Source: Roseivirga thermotolerans (GTDB lineage Bacteria; Bacteroidota; Bacteroidia; Cytophagales; Cyclobacteriaceae). From it: a DNA stretch of 64,000 nt. Position numbers and translations under genes: made by a program. Below, piece by piece: positions 44,289 to 52,545 of the stretch. Below the pieces are notes generated by a model, which saw only the letters and a list, made by a program, of their open reading frames with translations, ran no database searches and was not told the DNA's origin. Location: contig NZ_BNAG01000002.1 in assembly GCF_014653175.1 (NCBI RefSeq), positions 620,001 through 684,000 of the forward strand, given 5' to 3'. How positions within the stretch are numbered: position 1 is the first letter of the stretch; each line of letters begins with the position of its first letter.

Positions 44289-45299
44289 ATGACTATGAAA
44301 AAGAAAATATGTTTGGCGTTGCTAGTTTCGGTATTTACTAGCCTTAGCCTATTCTCTCAAACAGTAGAGGATGTGAATATCAAAAAACTCGGTCCTGCCA
44401 ATTTGAATTATCGCAAAGAAGCAAAGCGAATTGCTATTGCTGACTTCCAGGTAAACTACCAGACAGCACTCACCTTAGAAGATGAAAAGAAGGGCGGCAA
44501 AATGTGGCGTGGAGGAATTAAAGGCGATGCGAAAGCCTCTATTACCGTTGTGCTGGATGGTCTGAATCCGGACGATCTTCAGACCCTAACCGATCAATTG
44601 TATGCTGAATATGTGGCCGATTTAAAAGCCCAGGGTTTTGAAATTGCTCCGATTGAGGAACTATGGAACAACAAGGCTTACGACAAGAATCGTGAAGACA
44701 GATGGGAATTAAAAGCCGGTAATGGACCTGAGCAAGGCAAGGAATTCGGTGTTATTCTTACACGTCCTTCCACCCAAAAGTTTGTGGTGGCTCGAAGAAC
44801 CGTAGACAAGGAAAAGGGTAGCCCACTTTCAGCACTGGCGGATTATGAGACAAGTACAGAGAATAAGGTAATCAACCAGAAGACAGGCTATATCTTCAAT
44901 AAGGTGGTCTTGGATGTAATTGTGTTCGAGAATAGCCAGAGCGAATTATCGAGAACCCTGAACCGTCATGCGGGTTCAGCACAAGTTAAAGCTGAAACTA
45001 CTTTTAAAATTAGTGAGAGTAGTACTAACCGATTCGGTATGGGCACATTCTTCTCCAAAGGTGGAGTAGAGGTTGCTGATGTGATGGAAAGGCAAAAGTT
45101 TGAAGCGGGCCAAAATGCCGACACTGACAGGCTTGGAACAGATATGGGTGTGCTTAGGGTATGGAGAGTTGAAGACAGAGAGAAAGCCAACTTTGCTACC
45201 GTAAAATGTGATCCGGCATTATACCTCAAAGGTGCAGAATTGGGAGTAGGTGCTTTCTTAAGAGGCACTGTTCAAGCTATGGCTGACAAAGCGAATTAA
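44289..45299 (+). CDS. Secreted hypothetical protein
   Basis: The 336-residue product begins with a signal peptide (MKKKICLALLVSVFTSLSLF, from the second Met) cut before QTVEDVN. The mature part is alpha/beta, with AKRIAIADFQVNYQT near the start resembling CsgG-type periplasmic proteins, and LADYETSTENKVINQKTGY mid-protein. I cannot assign a family. It is the first gene of a probable operon with the next lipoprotein and histidine kinase (gaps of 6 and 30 bp) and is driven by regulon promoter 3. Confidence 0.75.
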   Translation: MTMKKKICLALLVSVFTSLSLFSQTVEDVNIKKLGPANLNYRKEAKRIAIADFQVNYQTALTLEDEKKGGKMWRGGIKGDAKASITVVLDGLNPDDLQTLTDQLYAEYVADLKAQGFEIAPIEELWNNKAYDKNREDRWELKAGNGPEQGKEFGVILTRPSTQKFVVARRTVDKEKGSPLSALADYETSTENKVINQKTGYIFNKVVLDVIVFENSQSELSRTLNRHAGSAQVKAETTFKISESSTNRFGMGTFFSKGGVEVADVMERQKFEAGQNADTDRLGTDMGVLRVWRVEDREKANFATVKCDPALYLKGAELGVGAFLRGTVQAMADKAN

Positions 45300-45305
45300 T
45301 TGCTG

Positions 45306-45950
45306 ATGACCCTTCAACCAAAATATTTAGCAATGTTCATGGTACTGCTGTCTCTGTCTTGTGAAAGTAAGGGGCAGCAGGCTTTGAATTCCTGTGGCGA
45401 GATTAAGAAACTGGTTTTCGATGCCGATTATGCCAAAGCTTATGGGTTGCCAGAACTTGAGTTCGAATTAGAATACCCTTCAAATATGGCTGTTGATTTC
45501 GCTGCTGAAGGTAAGCGTAATCTGAACTACGCAGCCTTCTACACCAATGATGGAGCCGGCAACCGCAGCGATATGGTCTCCATCGGCTATTATACCTTGG
45601 AGGGCGACTTAGGCAGAACGATAGACGTACTGAACGAAAGTCTGATCAGCCAGATCAGAAGTCTTTATGTCAATAATTTCGATCTGAGTTTTGAGTTTTC
45701 AGGCAAAAAGGAGTTCGATGGCAAGGAATTTCACATGTTCCAGGCTACTGGCTCAATCGACAGGCCTGAGGCAAATTTTGCCGGAACTTATAATGTACAG
45801 GCCATGCTGATCAGGCCAACACCTTTAGCCGATACGGGAGTAATTTTTATTTTTCAAGCCAATCAGAACTCTGAGATATCCTCGATTGAAGATTTCGGAA
45901 AAAAGGGATGTTCTTCCATTATCTGGAACAGTTTAAAATTCAAAGAGTAG
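45306..45950 (+). CDS. Hypothetical lipoprotein
   Basis: From ATG 45306 the product has 214 residues. The start MTLQPKYLAMFMVLLSLSCE is a lipoprotein signal with Cys at residue 19. The mature part has FELEYPSNMAVDF and a YNVQAMLIRPTPL segment, typical of small beta-rich envelope proteins. No family recognised. It follows the previous gene by 6 bp and precedes the kinase gene by 30 bp, so it may be a sensor accessory. Confidence 0.7.
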   Translation: MTLQPKYLAMFMVLLSLSCESKGQQALNSCGEIKKLVFDADYAKAYGLPELEFELEYPSNMAVDFAAEGKRNLNYAAFYTNDGAGNRSDMVSIGYYTLEGDLGRTIDVLNESLISQIRSLYVNNFDLSFEFSGKKEFDGKEFHMFQATGSIDRPEANFAGTYNVQAMLIRPTPLADTGVIFIFQANQNSEISSIEDFGKKGCSSIIWNSLKFKE

Positions 45951-45980
45951 TCCAATTCAATTTGTTGTCTATTTTTAGTG

Positions 45981-47942
45981 ATGCCTTTAGCTAAACACTT
46001 GCGCTTCTTAATAATCGCTTCATTCTTGATGCTCTCCGGGCTTTGTTCTTATGCCCAGAATATTACCCAAGCCGATATTGATGCGCTCAAAGATTCTCTC
46101 GCTTTAAAAAGTGGGAAAGAGCGTATCGAGTTTTTGGGCGATTTAGGTTTTAAATACCGAACCATTAACACAGATAGTGCCTGGCATTATGCTCGCCAAG
46201 CATATAAGGAAGCAGAGGCTTTTGGAGATGATGATCTTCAGGGCAGAATCTCCATGAATTTGGCGATTCTGAAAACCGAAGCTGGAGATTACGAAGATGC
46301 TATCAAATCCTATAAGCTCGCCATGAATCTGGTAGACTCAACCAATGGTTCGCAAACACTGAGCTTTGTATATCACAACATGGCCAATGCCTATGAGCGA
46401 ACTGGGGTGATCGATACGGCTATTTACTACTCACTCAAGGCATTGAGGCGCTATGAAATAGCTAATGATTCGCAGCGAATTGCCTCTGTGAAGCTAAATA
46501 TTGCCAGTCAATACCGAACCATTAAGGAGTATGGGCTGTCGGAGAAGGTGAACATGGAGTCACTGGAAATGTACAGGGCACTTGGCAATGTGTTCTTTCA
46601 GGCAGCCATTGAGAATAACCTGGCCTTGCTGAACAATGATCAGGAGCGATACGAGAAGGCGCTTTCGCATGCACAAGAGTCATTAAGGCTTTGGCAATCG
46701 ATCAACCAAAGGTTGGTGGTAGCCTATAGCTATACCAATTTAGGAATTGCTCAGAAGGGATTGGGTCAGTTGGATGAGGCGGAAGAATCTTTGAAAAATG
46801 CGCTGGCACTTCAACAAGAAAGAGGCGATAAGTACGAGGTGATTTTCCTGAAAATGCACCTGGCCGATGTGCTGAATAGAAGAGGAAACTATTCTGAAGC
46901 GGCTAGTTTGGGTCGAGAAGCTTACCAAGGTGCTGTAGATGACGATCTGCTTACTTTCCAACAAAAGACAGCCCTGACACTCTCTAAGATTTATGAAAAT
47001 CAACGCAACTATAAGGATGCCCTAACTTATTTGCAAAAGAGCACTGCTGCTCAGGATAGCCTGTTTCTGACGGAAAAGGCCAAAGAGGTTTTGAAGCTGA
47101 AGGAGCAATACGAAACCGAGCAAAAGGAGAATGAAATTCTGCGCCAACGAAATGAGCTAATTGAGAGTGAGTTGACCCTCAAAAGAAGAAATAATCTGTT
47201 AATAGCAGGTGGAGGTTTGGTGCTAGTGCTCTTGGTAGTGGGTGTATCCCTGATTAGAGTTCAGCGATTGAAGGCAGAAAGAATCAAGAATGAAGCTGCT
47301 CTGGAAAGGGCACTGGCTGAGGCCAAAGCACAGGAAAACCTGAAGGAACAACGCATCAGAATTGCCAGAGACCTGCACGACAATATCGGTTCGCAACTGA
47401 CATACATCACTTCGATAACCGACACGACCAGAAAAGGAATTAACAAAGGAGAAGCTTTCCTGGCTGAAAAGCTCATGCAGATGAAACAGTTCACTTTGGT
47501 GACCATCTCAGAATTGCGCGATACCATCTGGGCCATGAACAAGGATGAAATCAGCCTGGAAGATATTCAGGAGAGAACGCAGCAGCTCGCAGCCACCATC
47601 CACGATGCCACAGATGACAGCATCAGGGTTCGCACCGAAAGTGAGCCAAGCGACAAAGTATTGAATGCTTTTGTGGGAATGAATCTCTTCAGAATCATTC
47701 AAGAGTGTATTAATAATGCGGTGAAGCATTCAGAAACGAAAGAAGTGCTGGTGTCCTTCAAAGACATCGATAATAAGATAGAAATTGTAGTTCAAGACTT
47801 CGGTAAAGGCTTCGATACCGAAGTTCAAGGTTCGGGAAACGGACTTTATATTATGAAGAATAGGGCTGAAAAGGCCGGAATAGACTTTAGTCTGATTAGT
47901 GTAGTAGGTGAAGGCACAAAGGTAGAGTTGAGGGTAGGTTAG
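45981..47942 (+). CDS. TPR-sensor histidine kinase, NarL/LuxR-partner type (HisKA_3)
   Basis: The 653-residue product has a signal peptide (FLIIASFLMLSGLCSYAQ), an exported sensor of about six TPR motifs (residues 35-370), a coiled coil, and one transmembrane segment (LLIAGGGLVLVLLVVGVSLI, about 405-427). The cytoplasmic part holds the HisKA_3 box IARDLHDNIGSQLTYI and a HATPase domain with FRIIQECINNAVKHS and FGKGFD. HisKA_3 kinases pair with LuxR-type regulators, and one is encoded 264 bp downstream. The start is ATG 45981. Confidence 0.92.
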   Translation: MPLAKHLRFLIIASFLMLSGLCSYAQNITQADIDALKDSLALKSGKERIEFLGDLGFKYRTINTDSAWHYARQAYKEAEAFGDDDLQGRISMNLAILKTEAGDYEDAIKSYKLAMNLVDSTNGSQTLSFVYHNMANAYERTGVIDTAIYYSLKALRRYEIANDSQRIASVKLNIASQYRTIKEYGLSEKVNMESLEMYRALGNVFFQAAIENNLALLNNDQERYEKALSHAQESLRLWQSINQRLVVAYSYTNLGIAQKGLGQLDEAEESLKNALALQQERGDKYEVIFLKMHLADVLNRRGNYSEAASLGREAYQGAVDDDLLTFQQKTALTLSKIYENQRNYKDALTYLQKSTAAQDSLFLTEKAKEVLKLKEQYETEQKENEILRQRNELIESELTLKRRNNLLIAGGGLVLVLLVVGVSLIRVQRLKAERIKNEAALERALAEAKAQENLKEQRIRIARDLHDNIGSQLTYITSITDTTRKGINKGEAFLAEKLMQMKQFTLVTISELRDTIWAMNKDEISLEDIQERTQQLAATIHDATDDSIRVRTESEPSDKVLNAFVGMNLFRIIQECINNAVKHSETKEVLVSFKDIDNKIEIVVQDFGKGFDTEVQGSGNGLYIMKNRAEKAGIDFSLISVVGEGTKVELRVG

Positions 47943-48206
47943 TTTGAAGTTTAAAGGTCAATGTAGGGTTGCGTAGAACGGGCAGCCTCTGTTGCCACAA
48001 TCGGTACCGTCATCCTGAACGTGTTTCAGGATCAACTATATCAAGATCAAGAATTTAAAGACCCCATCCCGAAAAGTCGGGACAAGGTAAGGAAGAGAGA
48101 TTGCCACAATCGGTGTCCTCACCGATTGGTTGGTAAAAGTCATGATGAGAACACAATAGTAGGCGGTAGGTAAAAACGTATACTCAGTATTTTAAAGAGT
48201 AAGAAA
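47943..48206. other. Intergenic spacer between kinase and regulator
   Basis: It holds two partial repeats of GCCACAATCGGT and a hairpin TCCTGAACGTGTTTCAGGA (about 48013-48031). No copy of the TAC-N10-GTA operator and no clear promoter were seen, though ACGTATACTCAGTATT near 48176 is partly similar. Confidence 0.4.
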
Positions 48207-48860
48207 ATGAAAACAAGGTTGGCGATAGTAGATGACAATACATTCTTAGCGAGGGCTATCAATGAGAAATTGTCTGGTTATGAAGATTTGGACATTAAAT
48301 ACACTGTCCACAATGGCAGTGAGTTTCTGGCCAAACTGGAGAAGAACCATAACCTCGATATCGTACTGATGGACATTGAAATGCCTGTGCTCGATGGTAT
48401 CGAAACGGTCAATATCGTTAAGCAAAAATACCCCCACATCAAGGTGCTGATGCTTACCGTTTTCGATAATGATGAAAACATCTTCAATGCTATTCGTGCC
48501 GGAGCAGATGGTTATTTGCTGAAGGAAATAGAAGGTGAAAAACTCTACAAAGCTATCATGGAAACGATAGAAGGAGGTGCTGCCATGAGTCCTTCAATTG
48601 CAGTAAAAACCCTCAAATTGCTTCGTTTTCCTGAGAAACAAGAGTCATTCAAAGTTGAAGAAGACATTACCGAACTAAGTACCCGTGAGCAGGAAGTGTT
48701 GGAGCAGTTGGCGGAAGGATTGAGTTACACCGTTATTGCCAATAATCTGTTTCTATCGCCAAGCACGGTGCGGAAGCACATCGAAAACATCTACAAAAAG
48801 CTGCAAGTGCATAATAAGCTGGAAGCCGTTCAAAAGGCCAGAAGGCAGAGCTTAATATAG
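48207..48860 (+). CDS. NarL/LuxR-type response regulator
   Basis: The 217-residue product has a receiver domain (VDDNTFLA, phospho-acceptor in DIVLMDIEMPVLDG near residue 54, MLTVFD, Lys after LLKE) and a C-terminal LuxR HTH: LSTREQEVLEQLAEGLSYTV, then LFLSPSTVRKHIENIYKK. NarL-family regulators bind inverted TAC-GTA heptamer pairs, and three such sites lie in this locus. It is most likely the partner of the upstream kinase and a candidate for their activator; this is inference. Confidence 0.93.
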   Translation: MKTRLAIVDDNTFLARAINEKLSGYEDLDIKYTVHNGSEFLAKLEKNHNLDIVLMDIEMPVLDGIETVNIVKQKYPHIKVLMLTVFDNDENIFNAIRAGADGYLLKEIEGEKLYKAIMETIEGGAAMSPSIAVKTLKLLRFPEKQESFKVEEDITELSTREQEVLEQLAEGLSYTVIANNLFLSPSTVRKHIENIYKKLQVHNKLEAVQKARRQSLI

Positions 48861-49086
48861 TAGGCCGCTTCACGATTAAGGTATTTTAAAGTTTATGCCT
48901 GATCGTCACTTAATAGATATATAGTCAGGGATTTATTAGGTGTTTTTTGAAATTTTTCGTTCAACCATTTATAACCTATGCTATGCGCTCTTCTTATCAA
49001 ACTACTAGGGCAGATTCTTGGACTGTGCTCAGAACATAAAAAGAAGGGCTGTTGATTGGTCCATCCGATGGCTAATTCCCGGCTTC

Positions 49087-50037
49087 CTAATGTTCTACCA
49101 CCAACCACCAGGTATAAACCAGATACACGAGCAGTAGAACAGCAGCCTCCCAACGGTCCAGTTTTTTGCGTTTTCCCATAAACATGGCCAGAAAAAGGAA
49201 TAACGTGCCTCCCAAAAGTAAGTAGATTTCCCTGTTGAAGTCTGGCTGAAATGGAATGGGACTAATAAGACCGCTCACCGACAGGATAAGCAAAAGATTG
49301 AAGATGTTGGAGCCTATTATATTACCAATGGCAATGTCGCTGTTCTTTTTAAGGGCAGCCACCACTGAGGTAACGAGTTCGGGTAAAGAAGTTCCGGCTG
49401 CTACTATGGTTAGGCCAATTACTCTTTCGCTCATGCCCAGGCTTTCCGCTAACAGTACTGAGTGGTCTACTACCAGTTTACCACCAGCAATAAGTCCGGT
49501 TAAACCGGCTCCAATCAATAGCCAAATTTTGGCTGAAGAACCAGGGCTATAGGTTTCCGGTTGAGCCGATTCGGATTTCATTTGCCGAAACATGTAGAAA
49601 AGAAAGGCACCAAAAACAAGCAATAACAAGAACGCATCAGTATTTGAAAGAGTTGGTTCACCACCCAACAACCAGTCGTTGGCCAAAAATAGCAATAGAG
49701 CGGTGGCTAAAAAGGAGAGGGGGATTTCTTTCCAAACCATGCCCGACTGTACCGACACAGGGAGTATTACCCCTACAAGACCAAGTATAATGAACAGGTT
49801 GAAGTTGTTGCTGCCAATTACATTGCCAAACACGATTTCAGGATGGTCTTGGTAAGAAGCCAGTGTGTTGACAATCAGTTCAGGGGCCGATGTGCCAAAA
49901 GCCACTATAGTGAGGCCAATAATCAGGTCGGAGACACCATATTTTTTAGCCAATTGGGTAGAGCCCGAAACCAGCCAGTCGGCTCCTTTGATCAGCAGAA
50001 CAAAGCCCAACAGGATCAGCAATATTTGAGAAAGCAT
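49087..50037 (-). CDS. Calcium/sodium antiporter (CaCA family, YrbG type)
   Basis: The 316-residue product has ten predicted transmembrane segments in two inverted halves. The two alpha repeats are visible: GLTIVAFGTSAPELIVNTL with GNVIGSNNFN, and GLTIVAAGTSLPELVTSVV with GNIIGSNIFN, each with the ion-binding Glu. It exchanges Ca2+ for Na+ or H+ across the inner membrane. It is single and convergent with the response regulator; 48861-49086 holds no gene. Confidence 0.94.
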   Translation of the reverse strand: MLSQILLILLGFVLLIKGADWLVSGSTQLAKKYGVSDLIIGLTIVAFGTSAPELIVNTLASYQDHPEIVFGNVIGSNNFNLFIILGLVGVILPVSVQSGMVWKEIPLSFLATALLLFLANDWLLGGEPTLSNTDAFLLLLVFGAFLFYMFRQMKSESAQPETYSPGSSAKIWLLIGAGLTGLIAGGKLVVDHSVLLAESLGMSERVIGLTIVAAGTSLPELVTSVVAALKKNSDIAIGNIIGSNIFNLLLILSVSGLISPIPFQPDFNREIYLLLGGTLFLFLAMFMGKRKKLDRWEAAVLLLVYLVYTWWLVVEH

Positions 50038-50159
50038 ATGGCCTTTAGACGAAGTGCTTTTAAGAGGTCACCGAAATGGAGGAGGAAAGTTTATGGTTCA
50101 TAGTTCATGGTTCATGATTTCATGCTTTATGAACAATGAAGGTCTATGAACATAAAACA

Positions 50160-50966
50160 CTAGCCCATTTGAAAGCTTCTCAACTTTATCTGAGTTAGCT
50201 TGCGTTTGGTGTCCAGAGGGAAATCTCCTTGCATCATCCAGTCGTAATAGCCCGGTTCTCTTTTAAGAACATCGGCTACCGGGCGTCCTTTGTGCTTGCC
50301 AAAGTTGAAGACCTCTTCATTCTTGTCGTTATACACCATGCGCCCGGCCAGGTCTACCATATGGCTGGCTACCAGGTTGTGAATGGAGGCCATATCGTTT
50401 TCAATAGTGCCTAAATCTCTTCCGGAAGCATCAGTAACCGGTTGCCCCAAATACTTTTCAATTTGTGCTTTAAACACTTCAAAAGTGGCCTCGTTATCGG
50501 CTTCAGCACTGTGGGCCCCTTCCAATTCCTTACCGCAGTAAAATTTGTATGCTGCCGACAGAGTGCGTTGCTCCATTAAAAAGAAAATCTTCTGAGCATC
50601 AATTAGCTTTTTCTGGCTTACTTCAAAATCTACTCCCGCTCTCAAAAACTCCTCTACCAGCAATGGCACATCAAAACGAACAATGTTGAACCCACCCAGA
50701 TCGCACCCTTCCAAAAATTTGGCCAGGCTTTTTGCTATTTCCTTAAAGGTGGGTTTATCGGCTACGTCTTCATTGCGAATACCATGAATCATAGAAGCCT
50801 CTTCCGGAATGGGAATGGTAGGATTAACCAACTGCACTTTGCGTTCGGTTTCTCCGTTGGGCATTACCTTTAAAAAAGCCAATTCTACAATTCTGTCGTG
50901 TGCTATATTAATGCCGGTGGTTTCCAGGTCGAAAAATACGAGAGGGTTTTTTAGGTTGAGTTGCAT
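50160..50966 (-). CDS. DEDDh 3'-5' exonuclease with ExoX-like C-terminal domain
   Basis: The 268-residue product has a DnaQ-fold exonuclease: FFDLETTGINIAHDRIVELA at the start, GGFNIVRFDVPLLVEEFL in the middle and GAHSAEADNEATFEV with His and Asp. The C-terminal 60 residues (FNFGKHKGRPVADVLKREPG, YYDWMMQGDFPLDTK) match the ExoX-like C-terminal domain. The start codon overlaps the stop of mpl by one base, so the two are co-translated. Confidence 0.92.
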   Translation of the reverse strand: MQLNLKNPLVFFDLETTGINIAHDRIVELAFLKVMPNGETERKVQLVNPTIPIPEEASMIHGIRNEDVADKPTFKEIAKSLAKFLEGCDLGGFNIVRFDVPLLVEEFLRAGVDFEVSQKKLIDAQKIFFLMEQRTLSAAYKFYCGKELEGAHSAEADNEATFEVFKAQIEKYLGQPVTDASGRDLGTIENDMASIHNLVASHMVDLAGRMVYNDKNEEVFNFGKHKGRPVADVLKREPGYYDWMMQGDFPLDTKRKLTQIKLRSFQMG

Positions 50967-52336
50967 TAGCCTGTTATTCTATTCTTAATGGTTTCTATGT
51001 CCAAACCTCCGAAATTTCCTGAGCTCATCAAAAGCAGGTTGCGATTATTCCAGTTTTGGTTGAGTAAATACTCTTCCAGCTTAGGTGCTTCTGTAAACAG
51101 TCGAATGTCCGGTCGGTTAAAAGCCTCGCGCAGTTCAGCTTCTGTAATCATTTCCAATTTCTTGGCTTCTACTGCTTTTGGGTTTATGAAAATGAGCGCC
51201 TCGTGCGGAAGGTTGTAACAGTCTTTGTACTGGTGTATGAATGCCTTGTTGAGGCTGCTAAAGGTGTGTAATTCTAGGCAAGCGGTGAGTTGCCGTTTGG
51301 TAAACTGCCGGGTTACAGCCTCAGAAGTAGCTTTTAGCTTAGAAGGGGCATGGGCAAAATCTTTATAGATGCTGCAATTTTGGCCTTCTCCTATTAGTTC
51401 CAGCCGTTTAGAAGCTCCTTTGAACGATTGTATGTGAGTGAAAAACTGCTCATTGGAAACGCCCAACTCATTGAGTAAACAGCGAGCCGCATTCAGGTTC
51501 TGGAGGTTATGCTGACCAAACACTTGCAAGCCATATTCATGACCTTCCCACTCAACAAAGGTCTTGTTATTCCTAACGGTTGCCGGAAGTGCCTCGTAGG
51601 CCAATAAACGTTCTTGTGGTATTTCTGCCCGATCGATCAGACTAACAAGCCGCGGGTCGGAGGCCGCATAAAAGAGTTTGCCTTCCGGAGGTGTTAAGTC
51701 AATGAATTGGGCAAATTGATGTTCGTATATGTCCAGAGTAGGGAATACGTTGTAATGATCCCAGGCAATACCGGTTATGCAGGCATAATGGTGTTTGTAA
51801 TGAAGAAATTTTGGAGTAAGATCCAGAGGGCTTGTGGTGTACTCATCGCCTTCAATTACCATTACCGGAGCGTCAGAAAGTTTTACCATGGTTTCAAAGC
51901 CCTCTAACTGTGCACCCACCAGATAATCGAAAGCCCTACCCGTTTTTTGCAATACGTGCAGTACCATAGAAGTAATAGAGGTTTTGCCATGAGAGCCGGC
52001 CACTACCACCCGGGTTTTGGCCTTCGATGCCTCGTGGATAAACTCAGGGAATGAGTAAATTTTTAAACCTAAGGCCCTGGCCTTGAGTAGCTCCGGGTTG
52101 TCTTTTTTGGCATGCATACCCAAAATCACATAGTCCAATCCACTATGCACTTTGTCGGCATTCCAGCCTTCTTTTTCAGGCAATAAGCCATGCTTTTGGA
52201 GGTTAGTTTTAGAGGGGTCAAAGAACATGTCGTCAGACCCAGTAACCTGATTGTCAAGTAGTTTTAGGCAAATGGCAAGGTTGTGCATAACACTTCCGCC
52301 AATGGCAATAAAGTGAACCTTCTTATTTTTTAGCAT
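50966..52336 (-). CDS. mpl: Mpl/MurC-type murein peptide ligase
   Basis: The 456-residue product is a Mur ligase: IAIGGSVMHNLAICLKLL for the N-terminal UDP-binding domain, GSHGKTSITSM as the ATP-binding loop, EGDEYTTSPLD, and AWDHYNVFPTLD. The ASKRLE motif is typical of Mpl, which attaches recycled tripeptide to UDP-MurNAc. In Bacteroidota this gene is also annotated as peptidoglycan synthetase. It is divergent from dnaB. Confidence 0.9.
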   Translation of the reverse strand: MLKNKKVHFIAIGGSVMHNLAICLKLLDNQVTGSDDMFFDPSKTNLQKHGLLPEKEGWNADKVHSGLDYVILGMHAKKDNPELLKARALGLKIYSFPEFIHEASKAKTRVVVAGSHGKTSITSMVLHVLQKTGRAFDYLVGAQLEGFETMVKLSDAPVMVIEGDEYTTSPLDLTPKFLHYKHHYACITGIAWDHYNVFPTLDIYEHQFAQFIDLTPPEGKLFYAASDPRLVSLIDRAEIPQERLLAYEALPATVRNNKTFVEWEGHEYGLQVFGQHNLQNLNAARCLLNELGVSNEQFFTHIQSFKGASKRLELIGEGQNCSIYKDFAHAPSKLKATSEAVTRQFTKRQLTACLELHTFSSLNKAFIHQYKDCYNLPHEALIFINPKAVEAKKLEMITEAELREAFNRPDIRLFTEAPKLEEYLLNQNWNNRNLLLMSSGNFGGLDIETIKNRITG

Positions 52337-52426
52337 GAATAGTTTTCTGAAGAATGCGCCAAAAATAAAGGAAAACTAAAGGCGTTCCAATCATAAGGTA
52401 CTGATATACATGCGCGTGGATAATGG

Positions 52427-52478
52427 TGTGCACAACTGTGCACAACTTGTTTGCAACTGGTCATTATTGTTGTGCATA
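52427..52478. promoter_or_regulatory. Three DnaA-box-like nonamers upstream of dnaB
   Basis: TGTGCACAA occurs at 52427-52435 and 52437-52445, in direct tandem 10 bp apart; on the minus strand each reads TTGTGCACA. TTGTGCATA follows at 52470-52478. These are two mismatches from the consensus TTATCCACA. They lie in the divergent region between mpl and dnaB. Confidence 0.4.
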
Positions 52479-52508
52479 GAGCGGGGAAAAATAAAGGTTC
52501 GCATCTGC

Positions 52509-52540
52509 TTGAATTTGTGGCCCGGATAAGGATAGTTTTG
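52509..52540 (+). promoter_or_regulatory. Promoter of dnaB, possibly giving a leaderless transcript
   Basis: TTG (52509-52511), 21 bp, then TAGTTTTG (52533-52540). Translation from ATG 52546 is only 5 bp beyond the -7 element, so transcription would begin at or next to the start codon. Confidence 0.5.
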
Positions 52541-52545
52541 TGCTT

